NCBI RefSeq assembly: GCF_010500995.1 | Contig: NZ_QVMK01000004.1 | Coordinates: 186,001 to 250,000 of the forward strand | Direction: 5' to 3' | Source: Bacteroides sp. 224 | Lineage (GTDB): Bacteria > Bacteroidota > Bacteroidia > Bacteroidales > Bacteroidaceae | DNA length: 64,000 nucleotides | Part shown: one piece after another, positions 8,082 to 16,167 of the stretch | How the letters are laid out: each line of letters starts with the position of its first letter | How positions within the stretch are numbered: the first letter of the stretch is position 1 | Position numbers and translations under genes: made by a program | The notes under the pieces: generated by a model | The model's database searches: none | Seen by the model: the letters and a program-made list of their open reading frames with translations, nothing else | What the model was told of the DNA's origin: nothing

Positions 8082-8160
8082 GGTCAGACCTAACGAGGCA
8101 AAAGGTCGGACCTAATTACTCAAAAGGTCCGACCTAATGTAGCGTTAGGTCCGACCTTTT
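8082..8160. repeat. Array B: four AGGTC-N-GACCT units at exact 22-nt spacing
   Basis: The 10-nt cores start at 8082, 8104, 8126 and 8148. Each is an interrupted palindrome GGTC-N-GACCT, and the DNA between cores varies. The last two units with their A- and T-tracts (8122-8137 and 8145-8160) form a 16-nt inverted repeat with one mismatch. That could act as a bidirectional terminator between the convergent genes ending at 8050 and 8168. Confidence 0.8.
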
Positions 8161-8167
8161 AGAAGGG

Positions 8168-9115
8168 CTATCCCAGCCCCTCTATCTCTTCTATCGACAA
8201 GCCGGTTGCTTGAGTTATGATGTCAGCAGATACACCAAACTGTTTGAGCTTTCGTGCGTTAGCTATATTTTGATTTTTGGCTCCTATTTCCATTCCTTTT
8301 TCCATTCCTTTTTCCATTCCTTTTTCCATTCCTATTTCCATACCTTTTTCCATACCTTTTTCCATACCTTTTTCCATTCCTTTTTCCATTCCTTTTTCCA
8401 TTCCTCTTCGCTCTGCACTACTATAAAGTGTTTTTTCAACGCTAATGATGTCCCAAAACTTTTCATATTCAAACAGTTGGTCTTCGGTAAAGGCAGATAC
8501 CTCTAAAGTATTAAGAGCCTTCTTGATTTGAGGATTTTCCAATAATTCTTGGGATACCTCGTGTGTTTTCTGACTGATTTCTGTTAGATAGCGAAGCCAT
8601 AATACATGCATTTTCTTTGCGGCATAAGTTTGCGGCGTAAATTTAGGAAGTTCTACAAATATCAGATGAAGGCCTTCTATTACCTTTTTGGTATGTTCTG
8701 CGTGTACCAATTGATAATAATGGTAATACCCCTCCAGGTCCGATTCGAACACTTCGTTTACCAGATTGAGCGAATATACCGGTTGCAACAGTTCATATTG
8801 TTCGCCACTATCTATCTGACGGGCGTATGCTTTGGAGGCATTGAATAGTACGCGCTGTTTAAACTCGGGCGACCAGATCATCTGCATTTCTACAATAAAC
8901 TGCCTGCCTTGTTTATCTTTGCAACGCACATCTACAATACTGTTTTTACGCAAAGGGTTTTCAGGAACCAATTCAGAAGAAAGGTATTCAATATCGGTTA
9001 TCTCCTCTCCTTCGTTAATAGGAAGAAGTGCGTTCAAGAGGCTCATCACCAAGTCGGGATGCTCGCCAAACACACGCTTGAATGTCAAATCGGCTTTAGG
9101 GTCGAGGTATCGCAT
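8168..9115 (-). CDS. Rpn/PD-(D/E)XK nuclease-family protein with GMEK repeats
   Basis: The N-terminus (DPKADLTFKRVFGEHPDLVMSLLNALL) and the core IVDVRCKDKQGRQFIVEMQ are typical of the Rpn family, often named putative transposases. The D and the ExQ of the second motif are the expected PD-(D/E)XK residues. The family members studied make DNA breaks that promote recombination. Residues about 237-275 are a run of GMEK/GMEI tetrapeptides encoded by a 12-bp tandem repeat, followed by a short helical tail with LSIEEIEGLG. It is divergent from a second family member at 9263. Confidence 0.8.
   Translation of the reverse strand: MRYLDPKADLTFKRVFGEHPDLVMSLLNALLPINEGEEITDIEYLSSELVPENPLRKNSIVDVRCKDKQGRQFIVEMQMIWSPEFKQRVLFNASKAYARQIDSGEQYELLQPVYSLNLVNEVFESDLEGYYHYYQLVHAEHTKKVIEGLHLIFVELPKFTPQTYAAKKMHVLWLRYLTEISQKTHEVSQELLENPQIKKALNTLEVSAFTEDQLFEYEKFWDIISVEKTLYSSAERRGMEKGMEKGMEKGMEKGMEKGMEIGMEKGMEKGMEKGMEIGAKNQNIANARKLKQFGVSADIITQATGLSIEEIEGLG
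8291..8405 (-). repeat. 12-bp coding tandem repeat (ten units)
   Basis: Ten copies of a 12-nt unit (CATTCCTTTTTC on the plus strand) occur at exact 12-nt steps from 8291 to about 8405, with T/A and T/A variants encoding GMEK or GMEI. Changes in copy number keep the reading frame, so the linker length of the Rpn-like protein can vary without inactivating it. Confidence 0.9.
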
Positions 9116-9224
9116 AAGAGTTTAAATAACTGTGTAATTACTATTTTCGTTATTACAAAAATAGTACTTTTATTTGTAGAGGCAATGAATTTAATAGACT
9201 TTCCTTAAATACGAAAAAAAGCAC

Positions 9225-9232
9225 TACCTTTG
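9225..9232 (+). promoter_or_regulatory. Candidate -7 box for the second Rpn-family gene
   Basis: TACCTTTG matches TAnnTTTG and lies 30 nt before the start codon at 9263. A good TTTG -33 box is not evident. Confidence 0.4.
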
Positions 9233-9262
9233 TTATCATAACGCTACAAAAACGAAGCATCT

Positions 9263-10114
9263 ATGGCACGATACATCAACCCTTATACCGATTTTGGTTT
9301 CAAGAAGCTATTTGGCACAGAACTCAACAAAGAGTTGCTAATCAGTTTTCTAAACTCCCTACTTCCTGATGGTCAAACCGTAAAGGACATAACTTACCTC
9401 AACACTGAGAAACTGGGCACGCAAGAGATAGATCGCCGTGCCGTGTTCGATGTTTATTGCGAAAATGAGCAAGGTGAGAAATTCCTTGTAGAGATGCAAA
9501 AAGGCGAGCAGCAATTCTTTAAAGACCGCAGCCTGTTCTACAGTACTTTCCCTATTCGCGAACAAGCAGAAAAAGGTAAGAATTGGAACTACGAGCTTAA
9601 AGCAGTCTACACCATTGGTATACTCAACTTTACTTTCGACAACAGTAGTGACGATTATTTTCACCACGAAGTAAAACTTGTAGATATGGGCAGTCAAGAG
9701 GTATTTTACGACAAACTGACCCTCATCTACCTCGAAATGCCCAAGTTCAACAAAGCAGAAGAAGAGTTGGAAAATATGTTCGACAAATGGATGTTTGTAC
9801 TTCGCAACCTATCCGGACTAATGGAACGCCCAGCCGCATTGCAGGAACGCGTATTCAATCGTTTGTTCGAAGCTGCTGAGATAGCTCAATTCGACCGTCG
9901 GGAATTAGTGGAGTACGAAGATAGTTTAAAAAACTTCCGAGACTGGTATAGCGTGATGGAAACAACACTGAATAAAGGACTTGCGCAGGGAAGAGTAGAA
10001 GGCAGAGTAGAAGGCATTATTGAAGTTGCTCGAAACATGAAATCTAAATCCATCCCATTGCAAACAATTCAAGAACTAACCGGGCTTTCTTTGGAAGAGA
10101 TAGAATTATTGTAA
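9263..10114 (+). CDS. Rpn/PD-(D/E)XK nuclease-family protein (second copy)
   Basis: The 283-residue protein starts with YINPYTDFGFKKLFG and carries the core FDVYCENEQGEKFLVEMQKG, including the D and ExQ residues of the PD-(D/E)XK fold. A C-terminal segment with short GRVEGRVEG repeats and the tail LTGLSLEEIELL matches the tail of the divergent neighbour. The two are clear members of one family but differ enough to be old paralogs or separate acquisitions. It ends 62 bp before the tRNA cluster. Confidence 0.8.
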   Translation: MARYINPYTDFGFKKLFGTELNKELLISFLNSLLPDGQTVKDITYLNTEKLGTQEIDRRAVFDVYCENEQGEKFLVEMQKGEQQFFKDRSLFYSTFPIREQAEKGKNWNYELKAVYTIGILNFTFDNSSDDYFHHEVKLVDMGSQEVFYDKLTLIYLEMPKFNKAEEELENMFDKWMFVLRNLSGLMERPAALQERVFNRLFEAAEIAQFDRRELVEYEDSLKNFRDWYSVMETTLNKGLAQGRVEGRVEGIIEVARNMKSKSIPLQTIQELTGLSLEEIELL

Positions 10115-10175
10115 GCCGAAGGAAACAGATACAAAAAACCTCCCAAACTCACTTGTTTGAAAGGTTCTATTGTTG

Positions 10176-10248
10176 AGCGAAAGACGGGATTCGAACCCGC
10201 GACCCTAACCTTGGCAAGGTTATGCTCTACCAACTGAGCTACTTTCGC
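10176..10248 (-). tRNA. tRNA-Gly (GCC), copy 1
   Basis: A full cloverleaf on the minus strand: acceptor GCGAAAG/CTTTCGC, D-loop AGCTCAGTTGGTAGAGC, anticodon GCC in a CTTGCCAAG context, T-loop GGTTCGAATCC and discriminator U. CCA is not encoded. Identical to the copy at 10478-10550. Confidence 0.95.
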
Positions 10249-10258
10249 AAATAATAAG

Positions 10259-10342
10259 TGAAGGAAATGAGACTCGAACTCACACGACCGACCGGTCACT
10301 ACCCCCTCAAAGTAGCGCGTCTACCAATTCCGCCATTCCTCC
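10259..10342 (-). tRNA. tRNA-Leu (GAG)
   Basis: A class II tRNA with a long variable arm. The anticodon loop reads TTGAGGG, giving GAG. The acceptor has a G2-U71 wobble and discriminator A. It lies 10 nt from the first tRNA-Gly. Confidence 0.93.
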
Positions 10343-10376
10343 ATCTTTTCAAAGAATAATTTATTTTTAATCTCTG

Positions 10377-10457
10377 TACCCAGAACAAGACTCGAACTTG
10401 CACACCTCGCGGCACTCGCACCTGAAACGAGCGCGTCTACCATTCCGCCACCTGGGC
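10377..10457 (-). tRNA. tRNA-Leu (CAG)
   Basis: A class II tRNA with anticodon loop TTCAGGT, giving CAG, and a long variable arm. The first acceptor pair appears to be G1-U72, an unusual wobble, with discriminator A. Confidence 0.92.
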
Positions 10458-10477
10458 GAGAGTTAAAACAATTATGG

Positions 10478-10550
10478 AGCGAAAGACGGGATTCGAACCC
10501 GCGACCCTAACCTTGGCAAGGTTATGCTCTACCAACTGAGCTACTTTCGC
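10478..10550 (-). tRNA. tRNA-Gly (GCC), copy 2
   Basis: Identical in sequence to the tRNA-Gly at 10176-10248. It is the first gene of the Gly-Leu-Leu-Gly cluster in the direction of transcription and follows the nspC gene by 62 nt. Confidence 0.95.
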
Positions 10551-10612
10551 GTTTGCGGATGCAAAGGTAAATAATTTCTGTAAACCTCCAAATAATAAGA
10601 TTACTTTTCTGC

Positions 10613-11752
10613 TCAACTCATCCGATTTTTATAATCTTCGTAAGTAAACTCTTTATAAATATCCGCCTTTCCATCCCGAGTCCACAAAGCAATGGCCGGA
10701 TGATGAATACCATTAAACATATTGGTTTTCACGATTGTATAGTGAATCATATCTTCGAGAATAACCTGCTCTCCAATCTGTAACTCATGATCGAAGCTCC
10801 AATACCCCATATAATCGCCACTCAGGCAAGAATTTCCTCCCAGTCGATACACAAAAGCACCCTCCTGCCCCATTGTTGCGTTTCGCACAGCAGGCTGATA
10901 GGGCATCTCTAAACAATCGGGTGTATGGCAGGTAAAGCTTACATTCAGAATAGCTGTTTTAATTCCTTTATTCTCTACAATATCAACTACCTTGGAAGAT
11001 AAGACACCCGTTTGCCAGGTAAAAGCCGAACCGGGTTCGAGTATAATATGTAGGTGTGGGTAACGTGCTTTCAGTTGTTGTAGCAACCCGATTAAATGAT
11101 TTACATCATAATCTTTGCGAGTCATTAAGTGTCCGCCTCCTAAGTTCAACCATTTAATTTGCGGAAACCAACGCGAGAATTTCTCTTCAATATGTTTTAA
11201 AGTACGCTCCAATTCATAAGAGGAAGACTCGCAATGGGTGTGACAATGAAAACCTTCGATACCTTCGGGAAGGCGATCGGGCAATAAATCGGCCGTAATA
11301 CCGAAACGGGTGCCCGGAGCCGTAGGGTTATAGAGTTCTGTTTCTACTTCCGAATATTCGGGATTGATACGTATTCCACAGGAAATGCCACTTCCTTCTT
11401 CAACCGTTTGCCCGTAAAAACGCTGAAACTGAGATAAAGAATTGAATGTGATATGGCTACTGCAACGCATTATCTCCGAAAAATCTTCTTCGGTATATGC
11501 CGGAGAGTAGGTATGCGCCTTACTGCCAAACTCTTCTAAAGCCAAACGCGCTTCGTATACCGAGCTTGCCGTAGAATGATCTATATATTCCCGAAATATA
11601 GGAAAGGAACGCCACATAGCAAATGACTTGAAAGCAAGGATAATCTCTACCCCGGCCCGGTCTTTTACATTACGAATTAATTCGAGGTTCTTTCTTAACA
11701 GTTCTTCTTCCATGATATAACAGGGAGAAGGGAATTGAGTGAAATTTATCAT
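10613..11752 (-). CDS. nspC: Carboxynorspermidine/carboxyspermidine decarboxylase
   Basis: This fold-III, PLP-dependent decarboxylase removes CO2 from carboxy(nor)spermidine, the last step of the aspartate-semialdehyde route to spermidine used by Bacteroidetes. Family landmarks are the N-terminal FPSPCYIMEEELL, the PLP lysine in ILAFKSFA (about residue 43), the HCHTHCESSSYELE segment, the glycine-rich LNLGGGHLMT and the active-site NVSFTCHTPDCLEMPYQP. The length of 379 is normal. The partner dehydrogenase gene is not in the window. It follows the helicase gene by 42 bp in the same direction. Confidence 0.95.
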   Translation of the reverse strand: MINFTQFPSPCYIMEEELLRKNLELIRNVKDRAGVEIILAFKSFAMWRSFPIFREYIDHSTASSVYEARLALEEFGSKAHTYSPAYTEEDFSEIMRCSSHITFNSLSQFQRFYGQTVEEGSGISCGIRINPEYSEVETELYNPTAPGTRFGITADLLPDRLPEGIEGFHCHTHCESSSYELERTLKHIEEKFSRWFPQIKWLNLGGGHLMTRKDYDVNHLIGLLQQLKARYPHLHIILEPGSAFTWQTGVLSSKVVDIVENKGIKTAILNVSFTCHTPDCLEMPYQPAVRNATMGQEGAFVYRLGGNSCLSGDYMGYWSFDHELQIGEQVILEDMIHYTIVKTNMFNGIHHPAIALWTRDGKADIYKEFTYEDYKNRMS

Positions 11753-11754
11753 TT

Positions 11755-11789
11755 GAGTTTATAGTTTGGAGTTTATAGTTTGGAGTTTT
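11755..11789. repeat. 14-nt tandem repeat between helicase and nspC
   Basis: GAGTTTATAGTTTG occurs twice in tandem (11755, 11769), followed by a partial third copy at 11783, filling most of the short gap between the two genes. No function is evident. Confidence 0.7.
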
Positions 11790-11794
11790 GGGGG

Positions 11795-14062
11795 TTAGAT
11801 TACTTTAAAACGGGCGAAGCGAAGTAGCAATTGCTTATCACCTGCATTCCGAAAGCGGATGGTGGCTTTTGTATTATCGCCATTGCCTTCTATCTTTATC
11901 ACCTCTCCTATTCCAAAGCGTTCGTGTTCGATGGTTTGCCCTATTTGCAAATCAGTAACTTCCGATGTATTTGATGCAGTCGATGAAGTAGCAATGGGGC
12001 GAGGAGGCAATGAGGATACCCTCTTCATGGTGGCTCGTGGAGGGGGAACACTTACGTTCTTATTTGCATTTACTTGCCTGCTGATGCCGGCTTCTTCCGG
12101 CAATTGCAAGAAACAGATATCAATATCTCTCAGGAAGCGACTTGGGTTACTAAACTCCATCTTTCCATAACGGAAACGCGCCTTGGCGTAAGACAGAAAG
12201 CAGTATTGCTCGGCTCGGGTAATGGCTACATAAAACAAACGGCGTTCTTCCTCTAATGCAGCATGAGAATTTCCCACCATGCCGCTCGGAAACAAGTTTT
12301 CTTCCAGTCCTACTACAAAAACGTTTGGGAATTCAAGTCCTTTGGCAGAGTGTACAGTCATTAATGTTACTTTCTTACTATCGCCTTCTTTATCAGAATC
12401 CTGATCGGTGAGCAAAGCCACTTCGGAAAGGAAATCAATAAGCGATACATTGGTATTTCCTTCCTCTAAGCGTTGGGCGCAGAAATCGTGCATACCATTT
12501 ACCAACTCATCAATATTCTCTTTTCTACTCAAGCTTTCCGGAGAATTATCCTGACTAACATCATTCATAATACCCGACCGGCGTATGATGTCGCTCCCCA
12601 TATCATAAGCATTCTTCTCGGTAGAATCGGACATAAAGCCCTCTATCATTTCCCGAAAAGCCTGTAATTTAGTATGAGTGCTTTTGGATATCATTAAATT
12701 ATAGGTTAAAGGTTCTGACATAGCTTCCCATAGACTAACTCCATGTTCTACCGCTGCACCTACAATTTTACCGATTGTGGTATTCCCTATCCCACGAGCC
12801 GGATAGTTAATTATGCGCTTAAACGCTTCTTCGTCATTAGGGTTAACCACCAGCCGGAAGTAAGCTATTACATCCTTTATCTCTTTACGTTGATAAAAAG
12901 AAAGACCACCATAGATTTTATAGGGTATCATCCGCTTGCGCAAAGCTTCTTCAAAAATTCTACTCTGCGCATTGGTGCGATACAGAATGGCAAAGTCGGC
13001 ATATTCATACCCTTTTCTACGATGCATTTCGGCAATTTTATTGGTTACAATCTCGCCCTCTTCAACATCGGAGTATGCCTGAAACACACAAATGGCATCT
13101 CCCCTTTCTTTCTCGGAGTATACCGATTTAGGAATCTGCCTGATATTCTTTTCTATTAAACTATTGGCAGCACTAACAATTGTTTGTGTAGAACGATAGT
13201 TCTGCTCCAACTTGAACACCTTTGTATTGGGATACGTATTTGAAAACCCTAATATATTATCAATGTTTGCTCCGCGAAAAGAATATATACTTTGAGCATC
13301 ATCTCCCACCACAAAAACTCGTTGATTTATTTTCGACAACTGCAATACAATGGCGTGTTGGGCATAATTTGTATCCTGATACTCATCTACAAGCAAATAC
13401 CGGAACTGAGAACGATACTTATCCAAAACCTCCGGATGATCTCTGAAAAGAAGGAAGGTATAAAAAAGCAAATCATCAAAGTCCATAGCCCCTGCTTGCC
13501 GACATCTACTCCAATAGCGACTGTATATATCTCTGGTAGCCGGCATCTTAGCTGCATTATCATCTGTATATATTTCGCGATCGGCGGCATATTGAGTAGG
13601 GGCTATCAGGCGGTTCTTTGCATTAGATATTCTTGTTTGCACCGCTCCCGGTTTATACACCTTTTCATCCAGTCCCATTTCTTTGATAATAGAACGAATC
13701 AAGCTTTTGCTGTCGGCAGAATCGTAAATTGTAAATTGGTTGGTAAAGCCTATACTATTTGCTTCGGCACGCAGAATGCGAGAAAAAACAGAGTGAAAGG
13801 TACCCATCCAAAGATAACGGGCACGCTGTGCTCCTACTTGTTTGGCAATACGCTCTTTCATCTCTCTGGCGGCTTTATTGGTAAAAGTAAGAGCCAGTAT
13901 ATTCCAAGGCTCGTATCCGCTTTCGAGCAAATAGGCTATTTTGTAGGTCAGTACGCGTGTTTTCCCCGATCCGGCTCCGGCAATAACCAATGAGGGACCA
14001 TCGTTATACAACACAGCTTCTCGCTGATTTTCGTTTAATTCTTCTATATAATTTGCAGACAT
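11795..14062 (-). CDS. UvrD/PcrA-type 3'-5' DNA helicase
   Basis: This superfamily 1A helicase acts in nucleotide-excision repair and removal of blocked replication forks. Motifs appear in order: Walker A AGAGSGKT (about 27-34), motif Ia TFTNKAAREM, motif II VDEYQDTN, motif III VFVVGDDAQSIY, motif IV QNYRS, motif V VTLMTVHSAKGLEF and motif VI LFYVAITRAE. The C-terminus has the Tudor-like IGQTIEHERFGIGEVIKIEG typical of PcrA/UvrD. The length of 755 is normal. On the minus strand a TATCTTTG box at 14095-14102 could be its -7 element. Confidence 0.95.
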   Translation of the reverse strand: MSANYIEELNENQREAVLYNDGPSLVIAGAGSGKTRVLTYKIAYLLESGYEPWNILALTFTNKAAREMKERIAKQVGAQRARYLWMGTFHSVFSRILRAEANSIGFTNQFTIYDSADSKSLIRSIIKEMGLDEKVYKPGAVQTRISNAKNRLIAPTQYAADREIYTDDNAAKMPATRDIYSRYWSRCRQAGAMDFDDLLFYTFLLFRDHPEVLDKYRSQFRYLLVDEYQDTNYAQHAIVLQLSKINQRVFVVGDDAQSIYSFRGANIDNILGFSNTYPNTKVFKLEQNYRSTQTIVSAANSLIEKNIRQIPKSVYSEKERGDAICVFQAYSDVEEGEIVTNKIAEMHRRKGYEYADFAILYRTNAQSRIFEEALRKRMIPYKIYGGLSFYQRKEIKDVIAYFRLVVNPNDEEAFKRIINYPARGIGNTTIGKIVGAAVEHGVSLWEAMSEPLTYNLMISKSTHTKLQAFREMIEGFMSDSTEKNAYDMGSDIIRRSGIMNDVSQDNSPESLSRKENIDELVNGMHDFCAQRLEEGNTNVSLIDFLSEVALLTDQDSDKEGDSKKVTLMTVHSAKGLEFPNVFVVGLEENLFPSGMVGNSHAALEEERRLFYVAITRAEQYCFLSYAKARFRYGKMEFSNPSRFLRDIDICFLQLPEEAGISRQVNANKNVSVPPPRATMKRVSSLPPRPIATSSTASNTSEVTDLQIGQTIEHERFGIGEVIKIEGNGDNTKATIRFRNAGDKQLLLRFARFKVI

Positions 14063-14214
14063 TCGAATCTATCTTCTATGTAGTAAATAAGAGACAAAGA
14101 TAGATAAAATTCAATCACTGAAGAACAAATTAAGTTTGTTGCCGTTATATTTATACTAAACTTAAAAACATAAATGATATGATTTCGTTATTAACATCTT
14201 TACTATTAACCATT

Positions 14215-14802
14215 ATGACCTACGATATGCCTAAACTTCCTTATGCAGAAAATGCATTGGAACCTGTAATCAGTCGGCAAACCATAAGCTTCCATTATGG
14301 AAAGCATTTAAAAATGTATGTAACAAACTTAAACAATCTTGTTCCCGGAACACAATATGAAGGGAAAGCATTGGAAGAGATTGTAGCAACAGCACCCGAT
14401 GGTGCAATTTTCAATAATGCAGGACAAGTTTTAAATCACTCTCTATATTTCTCTCAGTTTACCCCCGATCAAAAGCAGGCAATTCCTACCGGAAAATTAG
14501 CCGAAGCAATTAAACGTGATTTCGGTAGCTTCCAAAATTTTAAGAAAGAATTTACAGAAGCTTCTATTTCTCTTTTTGGCTCAGGTTGGGCTTGGCTCTC
14601 TGAGAATAAAGATGGTAAATTGGTAATTACCAAAGAAATAAATGGCAGCAACCCTCTACGTGCCGGTTTAAATCCATTACTCGGATTTGACGTTTGGGAA
14701 CACTCCTATTATTTGGATTATCAAAATCGCCGTGCCGACCACATCGAAGCTCTGTGGACTATTATTGACTGGCCAGTGGTAGAGAAACGATTAAGGAAAT
14801 AA
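14215..14802 (+). CDS. sodB: Iron-type superoxide dismutase
   Basis: The enzyme converts superoxide to peroxide in the cytoplasm. Sequence landmarks are YDMPKLPYAENALEPVIS, the metal histidine in ISFHYGKH, HSLYFSQF, the FGSGWAWL block and the metal-binding DVWEHSYYLDYQNRRADH. I place the start at the ATG at 14215, which gives 195 residues and the family N-terminus MTYDMPKLPY. An in-frame ATG at 14179 would add a hydrophobic 12-residue leader (MISLLTSLLLTI), not usual for this enzyme. It stands alone as a single transcription unit. Confidence 0.93.
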   Translation: MTYDMPKLPYAENALEPVISRQTISFHYGKHLKMYVTNLNNLVPGTQYEGKALEEIVATAPDGAIFNNAGQVLNHSLYFSQFTPDQKQAIPTGKLAEAIKRDFGSFQNFKKEFTEASISLFGSGWAWLSENKDGKLVITKEINGSNPLRAGLNPLLGFDVWEHSYYLDYQNRRADHIEALWTIIDWPVVEKRLRK

Positions 14803-14959
14803 ATAAGAACAAATAATCTAAACCTTACAAAGAGTACAGCCATGTAGTTTAAACATACGGCTGTACTTTAAATACTCAAGCCGTTAAGTATAAATCTTCT
14901 CGGTGTTATTGTTTTCTTCCGGTTTTTCTGTTTCTTTGTTTTCTAAAGCGATAAAGAAT

Positions 14960-15484
14960 ATGAAAAGAGTAACTGATTTTTTCGGAAAACTTTCGGATCC
15001 TATCTCAAAAAGCAATATAGATGATATTGTTGAGTCCGTACACCATCATCCGGAAGATTTCAAATTAATATATGATTATACCAACCACGAAGAGCTTAAA
15101 ATATCCTGGAGGGCTTTATGGGCATGCGAAAAATTAGCAGAATTACATCCGGATTGGTTCGACTCTCTAAAAGAGGAAGTAATTCATAAACTATTAAATT
15201 GTACACATGCCGGGAGTAAACGTATTCTTTTGTCTATTTTATACAATCTTCCGGTTTACAAACCTATTCCGATTCCCTTGCTTGATTATTGCTTTAGCCA
15301 CATGCTCGATATGAATGAATCTATTGGGGTGCAATCTCTCGCAATAAAAATGGCTTATAAAATATGCTGTGTAGAACCGGAGTTATTATACGAATTGAAG
15401 CTGTATTTAGAGAATGCAGAGCCGGAATATTACTCTACCGGAGTGAAAACCTGCATAAGAAATACACTGCGACGTATTGAATAA
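14960..15484 (+). CDS. Conserved helical protein of unknown function
   Basis: From the ATG at 14960 (MKRVTDFFGKLSDP) the product is 174 residues, hydrophilic and wholly helical in character, with repeated ELLYELK-type and ISWRALWACEKL-type amphipathic segments that suggest a HEAT-like stack. It has no signal peptide, membrane helix or catalytic motif. I recognise it only as the kind of conserved hypothetical seen in Bacteroides. It stands between sodB and the ThiE-like gene. Confidence 0.65.
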   Translation: MKRVTDFFGKLSDPISKSNIDDIVESVHHHPEDFKLIYDYTNHEELKISWRALWACEKLAELHPDWFDSLKEEVIHKLLNCTHAGSKRILLSILYNLPVYKPIPIPLLDYCFSHMLDMNESIGVQSLAIKMAYKICCVEPELLYELKLYLENAEPEYYSTGVKTCIRNTLRRIE

Positions 15485-15501
15485 CAACTTTTCACAATAA
15501 A

Positions 15502-15535
15502 CTTGCATAGTAAAAGCCTTAATTAGTTAACTTTG
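15502..15535 (+). promoter_or_regulatory. Candidate promoter of the ThiE-like gene
   Basis: TAACTTTG (15528-15535) fits the -7 consensus, and CTTG (15502-15505) lies 22 nt upstream as a possible -33 box. The start codon is 21 nt downstream. Confidence 0.45.
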
Positions 15536-15555
15536 TTTATATAAAGGTTGATGAC

Positions 15556-16158
15556 ATGAAATTGATAGTAATAACTCCTCCTACTTTCTTCATTGAGGAA
15601 GATAAAATAATAACTGTTCTGTTTGAAGAAGGGCTGGATATTCTTCATCTCCGAAAGCCCGAAGCATCAGCCATGTATTCGGAAAGACTTCTTACTCTCA
15701 TTCCGGAGAAATATCATAAGCGTATTGTTACGCATGAACATTTCTATTTGAAAGAGGAATTTAAACTAATGGGTATTCACCTGAATACGCGTAATCCTAA
15801 AGAACCTCATGATTATGCAGGGCACGTCAGTTGTTCTTGCCGTTCTTTAGACGATCTTGGCCGGAAAAAGCATTTTTATGATTATGTGTTTCTGAGGCCC
15901 ATGTATGATACCGAATCCGGATTGCTCACCGATTATACCGCCGAAGATCTTCGACAGGCAGCCAAAGAGAAACTTATCGACACCAATGTTATGGCATTTG
16001 GAGGTATTACCCCCGAAAATATATTAGAAGTAAAAGACTTTGGATTCGGGGGCGCCGTAGTAATGAATAATTTGTGGGATAAGTTCGACACACAAAGGGA
16101 TAAAGACTATGTAGGCATTATCGAGCATTTTAAAATGCTGAAAGAGATGGCAGACTAA
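15556..16158 (+). CDS. ThiE/TenI-like thiamine phosphate synthase family protein
   Basis: A 200-residue TIM-barrel protein. The N-terminal strand KLIVITPPTFF, the ILHLRKP strand with the phosphate/PPi-binding arginine region, the RIVTHEHFYLKEEF strand and the C-terminal AFGGITPENI loop with GFGGAVVMNNLW all fit the thiamine phosphate synthase/TenI superfamily. No other thiamine gene adjoins, so it could be a stand-alone paralog (TenI-like) rather than the pathway ThiE. It converges with the M48 peptidase gene, leaving only 9 bp between stops. Confidence 0.8.
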   Translation: MKLIVITPPTFFIEEDKIITVLFEEGLDILHLRKPEASAMYSERLLTLIPEKYHKRIVTHEHFYLKEEFKLMGIHLNTRNPKEPHDYAGHVSCSCRSLDDLGRKKHFYDYVFLRPMYDTESGLLTDYTAEDLRQAAKEKLIDTNVMAFGGITPENILEVKDFGFGGAVVMNNLWDKFDTQRDKDYVGIIEHFKMLKEMAD

Positions 16159-16167
16159 GAAATCTTT

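Noticed and set aside
8210..8506. Plus-strand open frame rich in FFHSFFH repeats
   Set aside because: It is the antisense reading of the GMEK 12-bp repeat in the Rpn-family gene.
10069..10299. Minus-strand open frame over the end of the second Rpn gene and the tRNAs
   Set aside because: It reads through tRNA sequence on the tRNA coding strand and has no protein-like features.
13292..13993. 233-codon plus-strand open frame inside the helicase gene
   Set aside because: It lies fully within the helicase gene with all its motifs on the other strand; long antisense frames are expected by chance here.
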